A stretch of 35,733 nt of DNA from Hyphomicrobiales bacterium. Its GTDB lineage: Bacteria > Pseudomonadota > Alphaproteobacteria > Rhizobiales > JAJFHB01. The translations under genes and the position numbers were made by a program. The notes below the pieces were generated by a model, which did not search any database, was not told the DNA's origin, and saw nothing but the letters and a program-made list of their open reading frames with translations. The stretch covers positions 1-35,733 of the forward strand of contig JAJFHL010000264.1 of the NCBI GenBank assembly GCA_021775615.1, written 5' to 3'. Positions 30,976 to 35,733 of the stretch are shown one piece after another (the stretch's first letter is position 1; each line of letters begins with the position of its first letter).

Positions 30976-32280
30976 TCAGGAGGAAGAGGTCTGGTCTGCC
31001 ACCTCTTCAACACCGCACCACTCGGCGATGAAGCGGGCGGTGACCTCCGTCGTGCGTTTGACCGAGGCGAGGTCGACCCGTTCGTCGACCCCGTGAATGT
31101 TTTCCGCAATCGGCCCGTAGTTCAGCGCCGGGATCTTGTCGTAGAGCGCGTAGACGCGCGAATCGAGATAGGCGGTGTCTATCGATGGCTGCATGGGGCG
31201 GCCCATCACCGCTTCGTGGGCGCGGGTCAGGACATCTTCCGCGTCGGACCCCGGTTCCAGGATATAGCCTTCGGCAGTGAACCCGTTGAAGGTGACCCGT
31301 GGCGGGTTGTTGGAGAGAAACCGGTCGGTGCGGGCAAAGGCCGAAATGCACTCCTCCACTTCGCGCCGTGCCGCGTCGGCGCCGGTGCCTGGCAGAATGG
31401 CGATGCGGAAATCGACCCTGCACCAGGACGGCACCGAGGAGGCCCAATCACCGCCCTCTATCCGTCCGACATTGAGGTTCAAGGGATGGTCCTTCCCGCC
31501 GAACCAGGGGTCGTCCGGCACTTTCGCATTCCATTTTGTCTCAAGCTCGCGCAGGGCGTTGATCACCCGCCAGGCCGCGTCGATGGCATTGGCGCCCTCG
31601 CCCATATAGGCGACATGGGCCGGCACGCCGCGCACTTCGACCTGAAACCACAGGACGCCGACATTGGCGCGGGTGAGGTTCTCGCCCATGGGTTCGGGCA
31701 CCAGCGCCGCCTCGGCCCGGTAGCCGCGCAGATGGGTCATCAGCGCGCCATTGCCCGTCGACTCTTCCTCCACAACGCTTTGCACATAGACGGTGGCGGC
31801 GGGCTGCAGCCCGAGGCGTCGCAGGGCATCGAGGGCGAACAGGTTGGCGGCAACGCCCGCCTTCATGTCGCCGGCGCCGCGACCATACATCCAGCCGTCC
31901 TCGACCACCGGATCGAAGGGCGGCGTCGCCCACATGTCTTCCGGTCCCGTCGGCACCACGTCAACGTGGCCCTGCAGGATGAGTGAGCGGCCGGCCTCAT
32001 CGCGGGGGCGGTGAATGCCGACGACGATGGGGGCCTCGGAGTGGTGTTCGGAAATCTGCGAGCCGCCCGGATGACGCGAGATGGCGCCGTGATCGATGTC
32101 GAAGCGGTCGAGCACGAGACCGCGGTCGCGCATGGCGCGGCCCATATAGTCCTGCACCGTATGCTCGTTGCCGCGGGTTGAAGGGAACCGTACCAGGTCC
32201 TGCGTGAAGGCGATCTGTCCATCGAAGCCGTCGTCGACCGATTTTGAGATTTGCGCGCTCAGTTCAGAATCGAGGCTCAC
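30976..32280 (-). CDS. M20-family metallopeptidase (ArgE/DapE-like)
   Basis: The 434-residue protein has the M20 dizinc residues in order: G-H-V-D (His and Asp), G-R-G-A-G-D-M-K (bridging Asp), E-E-E-S-T (general base Glu and ligand), P-E-P-M and a final N-I-H-G-V-D-E. A lid/dimerisation domain sits in the middle. The GTG at 32280 has AAGGGAAGGAAC just upstream and gives the natural N-terminus; a longer ATG-started frame from 32340 adds 20 unlikely residues. It should deacylate or hydrolyse an N-acyl amino acid or dipeptide in the cytoplasm. It follows the AAA ATPase gene by 87 bases in the same direction. Confidence 0.9.
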   Translation of the reverse strand: MSLDSELSAQISKSVDDGFDGQIAFTQDLVRFPSTRGNEHTVQDYMGRAMRDRGLVLDRFDIDHGAISRHPGGSQISEHHSEAPIVVGIHRPRDEAGRSLILQGHVDVVPTGPEDMWATPPFDPVVEDGWMYGRGAGDMKAGVAANLFALDALRRLGLQPAATVYVQSVVEEESTGNGALMTHLRGYRAEAALVPEPMGENLTRANVGVLWFQVEVRGVPAHVAYMGEGANAIDAAWRVINALRELETKWNAKVPDDPWFGGKDHPLNLNVGRIEGGDWASSVPSWCRVDFRIAILPGTGADAARREVEECISAFARTDRFLSNNPPRVTFNGFTAEGYILEPGSDAEDVLTRAHEAVMGRPMQPSIDTAYLDSRVYALYDKIPALNYGPIAENIHGVDERVDLASVKRTTEVTARFIAEWCGVEEVADQTSSS

Positions 32281-32367
32281 GGCCGTTCCTTCCCTTGTTA
32301 AAGTGCCCGGAAGACTGGTTTGGCGGCGGCAAATTTGCAAGCGCTCGTTTGCAGTGGTTTCGTGTGC

Positions 32368-33525
<1,158 letters not shown>

Positions 33526-33649
33526 GGATGAGCGAGCAGCGGTTGTTGTCGAGGAGCGAACGGATCCGTGTTCGGTCCTATAGAAAAATCAAACCATCCG
33601 GGCCGCAACAGGGCAAAAGCGCGCGCAGGTTGCGGCGAATGACCGTTGG

Positions 33650-34426
33650 TCAGTTCGCGGCGCCCGGGGCAAGCCGCAGGCGATGGGACCGAAGATGCCG
33701 GTAGTGCGGCAGGACATCGTGATAGAGGTCCTGTAACCGCTCCGGCAGATCACCAATGTCCACCGGTTTGCTCGGTTGGGGTTTCAATCCGTCCGAGTTT
33801 CTCAGGGTTTCGTGCCAGATGCTGTCATCGCCGTCATACCACAGGACTTCATGGCGTGAGCCGGGCTCCCAGGAGAGGGCCTCGGGAATGAAAGGCACAC
33901 CCATGGCGGCGCACCAGGCCTCGACCATGCGATACGGGTCTTCCAGAAGATCATCGCTGTCGAGCACCGTTGGCGGCGTGCCGTCTCGCTCGCTCAACAG
34001 GTCGAACAGCCGGCGCTGTTCATCGAAACCGATCTCATTGCGTTCGAAGCCGGCGCTGCCCGTCTTCACATAGCTTCTCTGCAGGGAGGCGAGCACCTTG
34101 GCGGGATCGCGGATCAGAAAGCTGTGGCGGAACCGGGCGAAGAAATCTTCTCCCCACATGTGGTCCGTGTATTGCGGCATGTCCTTTGAGAACACCGGGT
34201 GTTTCTGCGCCGCGGCCCGCAGCCTCTCAAGCACGCCGGCCGACGTCAGGCCGGGCTTGCGCGGGCTCTCGGGCGTGAGACGCGGTGCACGGGCGTCGTC
34301 GCCCTGATACCAGGCTTCGCCAAAGGGCTCATGGAAGCAGGCCATGTCGCCGCGCATCCGCATCATCCATTCGAACGCCGTCGAGGTGGACCGCGGCGTC
34401 GCCCAAAGGATGATGATGTCATGCAT
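33650..34426 (-). CDS. Sulfotransferase-family protein
   Basis: The 258-residue protein has the 5'-phosphosulfate-binding-type loop T-P-R-S-T-S-T-A-F-E (about residues 10-19), E-P-F-G-E, and a likely 3'-phosphate-binding segment F-L-I-R-D-P-A-K-V-L-A-S-L. Such small bacterial sulfotransferase-like proteins are often annotated only by fold. If active, it would transfer sulfate from PAPS to a small molecule in the cytoplasm; the acceptor is unknown. It starts 6 bases after the stop of the maleate-isomerase-family gene, so the two are probably co-translated. Confidence 0.82.
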   Translation of the reverse strand: MHDIIILWATPRSTSTAFEWMMRMRGDMACFHEPFGEAWYQGDDARAPRLTPESPRKPGLTSAGVLERLRAAAQKHPVFSKDMPQYTDHMWGEDFFARFRHSFLIRDPAKVLASLQRSYVKTGSAGFERNEIGFDEQRRLFDLLSERDGTPPTVLDSDDLLEDPYRMVEAWCAAMGVPFIPEALSWEPGSRHEVLWYDGDDSIWHETLRNSDGLKPQPSKPVDIGDLPERLQDLYHDVLPHYRHLRSHRLRLAPGAAN

Positions 34427-34432
34427 GGCCGA

Positions 34433-35254
34433 TCAGTCCTGAAGGGTGGAGAGAAGCCGCGGCTGGTCGCCGACGGGCGCCACGCGGAGGGTCTTGAAGA
34501 TGCGCCAGTAGAGGGCGAAGTCCGAGGAGACGACGGGTATTCCGACTGCCGCCTCGATACGCCTTGCGACGGAGACCGTGCGTTCGGGCAGGCCGTCCGC
34601 ATCACGCCAGTTCGGCATGCCGGTGACGACAATGGCGTCGGCATCCGGCGCCGCTCCCGCGACATGCAGCATCGAGCGTTCCGCCAGATCGCCGGGAAAG
34701 ATCCAGGTGCAGTCGTTGACCTCGTCCTGGGTTTCGTAAAAGCCCTGATCGACGAAGTTGCCGGACAAGATCACGTCGAAGCCGGCGTCTTTCAGGAAGC
34801 GGACGATGCCGTCGCGCCAGTCGGGCCAGAAATAGACTGCGTTCACCGCTATGCGTTCTGCGCTCAGCGCGCGCAGGCCCTCGACCAGGCACATGCCGGC
34901 CATGTGCAGCGGCGTCTGGTAGGTGTCGGCCATGCGGTCGCAGAAGGCGGCGATGTCGTCCGGCGTGCGGCCGCCGGCATGGGACCAATTGGTGCCGACC
35001 TGGCCGACCACGTCGGCGCCGGCATTGGCCATGCAGTGGACCACTTCTTCGAGAAGGTGAAAGTTGTCGGTGCGCTGTTTCAGTTCGTGGCCGTACTCGT
35101 CGAGATGCAAGAGCCGGCCGTGGACGCCCACTGACCGCGGTGCGATGCGCAGGAAGTCGGACGGTGCGGCGTCGAAGTCGTGCGGTGGGGCCGTGAACCC
35201 GACCTGATGCGGAAAGATCTTGTTCGAAGGATCGAACCATCGTTCGGGTTTCAT
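34433..35254 (-). CDS. Maleate cis-trans isomerase / Asp-Glu racemase-superfamily protein lacking the usual catalytic cysteines
   Basis: The 273-residue protein aligns in pattern with arylmalonate decarboxylase/maleate isomerase proteins: F-T-A-P-P then R-S-V-G-V-H-G near the start, D-V-V-G-Q-V-G-T-N-W-S in the first half, A-V-Y-F-W-P-D-W at mid-protein, and A-I-V-V-T-G-M-P-N-W-R in the second half. In active family members a cysteine stands in each of the two loops after these strands. Here the loops read V-G-T-N-W and T-G-M-P-N-W, with no cysteine. The ATG at 35254 has CGGAGGA upstream; the longer frame to 35386 is unlikely. It may be a different enzyme on the same fold, or a binding protein. 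It is first in the operon with the sulfotransferase-like gene. Confidence 0.75.
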   Translation of the reverse strand: MKPERWFDPSNKIFPHQVGFTAPPHDFDAAPSDFLRIAPRSVGVHGRLLHLDEYGHELKQRTDNFHLLEEVVHCMANAGADVVGQVGTNWSHAGGRTPDDIAAFCDRMADTYQTPLHMAGMCLVEGLRALSAERIAVNAVYFWPDWRDGIVRFLKDAGFDVILSGNFVDQGFYETQDEVNDCTWIFPGDLAERSMLHVAGAAPDADAIVVTGMPNWRDADGLPERTVSVARRIEAAVGIPVVSSDFALYWRIFKTLRVAPVGDQPRLLSTLQD

Positions 35255-35378
35255 GGGGCCGATCCTCCGAGATGTGTGGTCTGGTTGAAGTCTAGCGACC
35301 GGGAAGCCATCTAGAAATGGCCGGGTTGCACCCCTGGCCATATCGGGCCTGGTATGGCTCGACGGAAGGAATATGGGG

Positions 35379-35696
35379 ATGTCCAACGCAAACAGCGATC
35401 AGGCGACGGCCAGCTTCGACCGACTTTGGCGGGATCAAGACTGGCTGCAGATTGCCAACTGTCCGGGACGCTACCGGCTGCGGGAGAGGGACTGCGAATT
35501 GTCACCGCGCGAGCTGACCGGCATGGATGTGAATGCGCGCGAATACGATCTACCCGCCTGCCGTGACCAGGTGCTGGTCATTGAGATGCGGGGCGGTGGC
35601 CTGATTTCCTACCGCCGGTCGAACGGCACATATGTCCATACGCTCAACACGGCGGAAGGATTTGCCCGCAAACTCGAGCAGCTTGGTATCGGCTGA
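35379..35696 (+). CDS. Small hypothetical protein
   Basis: The 105-residue product has no signal peptide, membrane helix or motif that I recognise. It has a mixed pattern: an N-terminal polar segment, R-D-Q-D-W-L-Q-I, a middle region with three cysteines (N-C-P-G, R-D-C-E and P-A-C-R), strands V-L-V-I-E-M and L-I-S-Y-R-R-S-N-G-T-Y, and a C-terminal helix. AAGGA lies 8 bases before the ATG at 35379; an ATG at 35373 is the alternative. It is divergent from the isomerase-family gene. Coding potential is supported by length, a good ribosome site and a compact sequence. Confidence 0.6.
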   Translation: MSNANSDQATASFDRLWRDQDWLQIANCPGRYRLRERDCELSPRELTGMDVNAREYDLPACRDQVLVIEMRGGGLISYRRSNGTYVHTLNTAEGFARKLEQLGIG

Positions 35697-35733
35697 GTGC
35701 GGCTTGGTGGGCTTGCCTAAAGCTGCCGTTCCA

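Overview
The window is a 35.7 kb stretch of GC-rich, gene-dense chromosomal DNA. The family content (two enolase-superfamily enzymes of the hydroxyproline-betaine/hydroxyproline type, a non-pyrrolysine MttB-like methyltransferase, an FCD-type GntR regulator, an ECF sigma/anti-sigma pair, an RTX protein and small class I cytochromes c) suggests an aerobic alphaproteobacterium, possibly marine or soil-dwelling. That is inference from gene families; no rRNA or tRNA gene is visible to anchor it.

Layout. 1-1.0 kb: the tail of a class III aminotransferase and a cytochrome c. 1.0-2.2 kb: a secreted protein built of two similar halves, on the minus strand. 2.35-6.9 kb: catabolic cluster A, with a mandelate-racemase-like enzyme, a divergently read GntR/FCD regulator, a DapA-type lyase and an aldehyde dehydrogenase; an inverted repeat sits between regulator and enzymes. 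7.0-10.4 kb: a secreted S8 peptidase, a receiver-like protein that lacks the phospho-acceptor Asp, a universal stress protein and a small cytochrome c. 10.4-17.0 kb: catabolic cluster B, with a cupin and an MttB-like methyltransferase on the minus strand and, divergently, a LysR regulator, a zinc-free-looking MDR dehydrogenase, a second mandelate-racemase-like enzyme and a FAD aromatic hydroxylase. 17.0-19.0 kb: an AT-richer island with a secreted caspase-like protein, followed by broken copies of the 3' ends of the genes on either side. 19.0-21.3 kb: membrane protein, MBL-fold hydrolase and GST, in one minus-strand operon.

21.4-24.8 kb: ECF sigma factor, anti-sigma factor, S8 peptidase and a nucleoside deaminase in tight order. 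The periplasmic C-terminal domain of the anti-sigma factor resembles the propeptide of the peptidase next to it, which suggests a dedicated signalling circuit. 25.1-29.2 kb: a matrixin-like metalloprotease, a thermolysin-like (gluzincin) metalloprotease and a ComEC-like MBL-fold protein on the plus strand, the last two with overlapping stop/start codons. 29.3-35.3 kb, minus strand: an RTX/serralysin-C-type calcium-binding protein, an M20 peptidase, an AAA ATPase, a sulfotransferase-like protein and a maleate-isomerase-family protein without the usual catalytic cysteines. A small hypothetical gene closes the window.

The most unusual features are the number of different peptidases (two S8, one caspase-like, one metzincin, one gluzincin, one M20), the propeptide-like anti-sigma factor, and the duplicated gene ends around the caspase gene.
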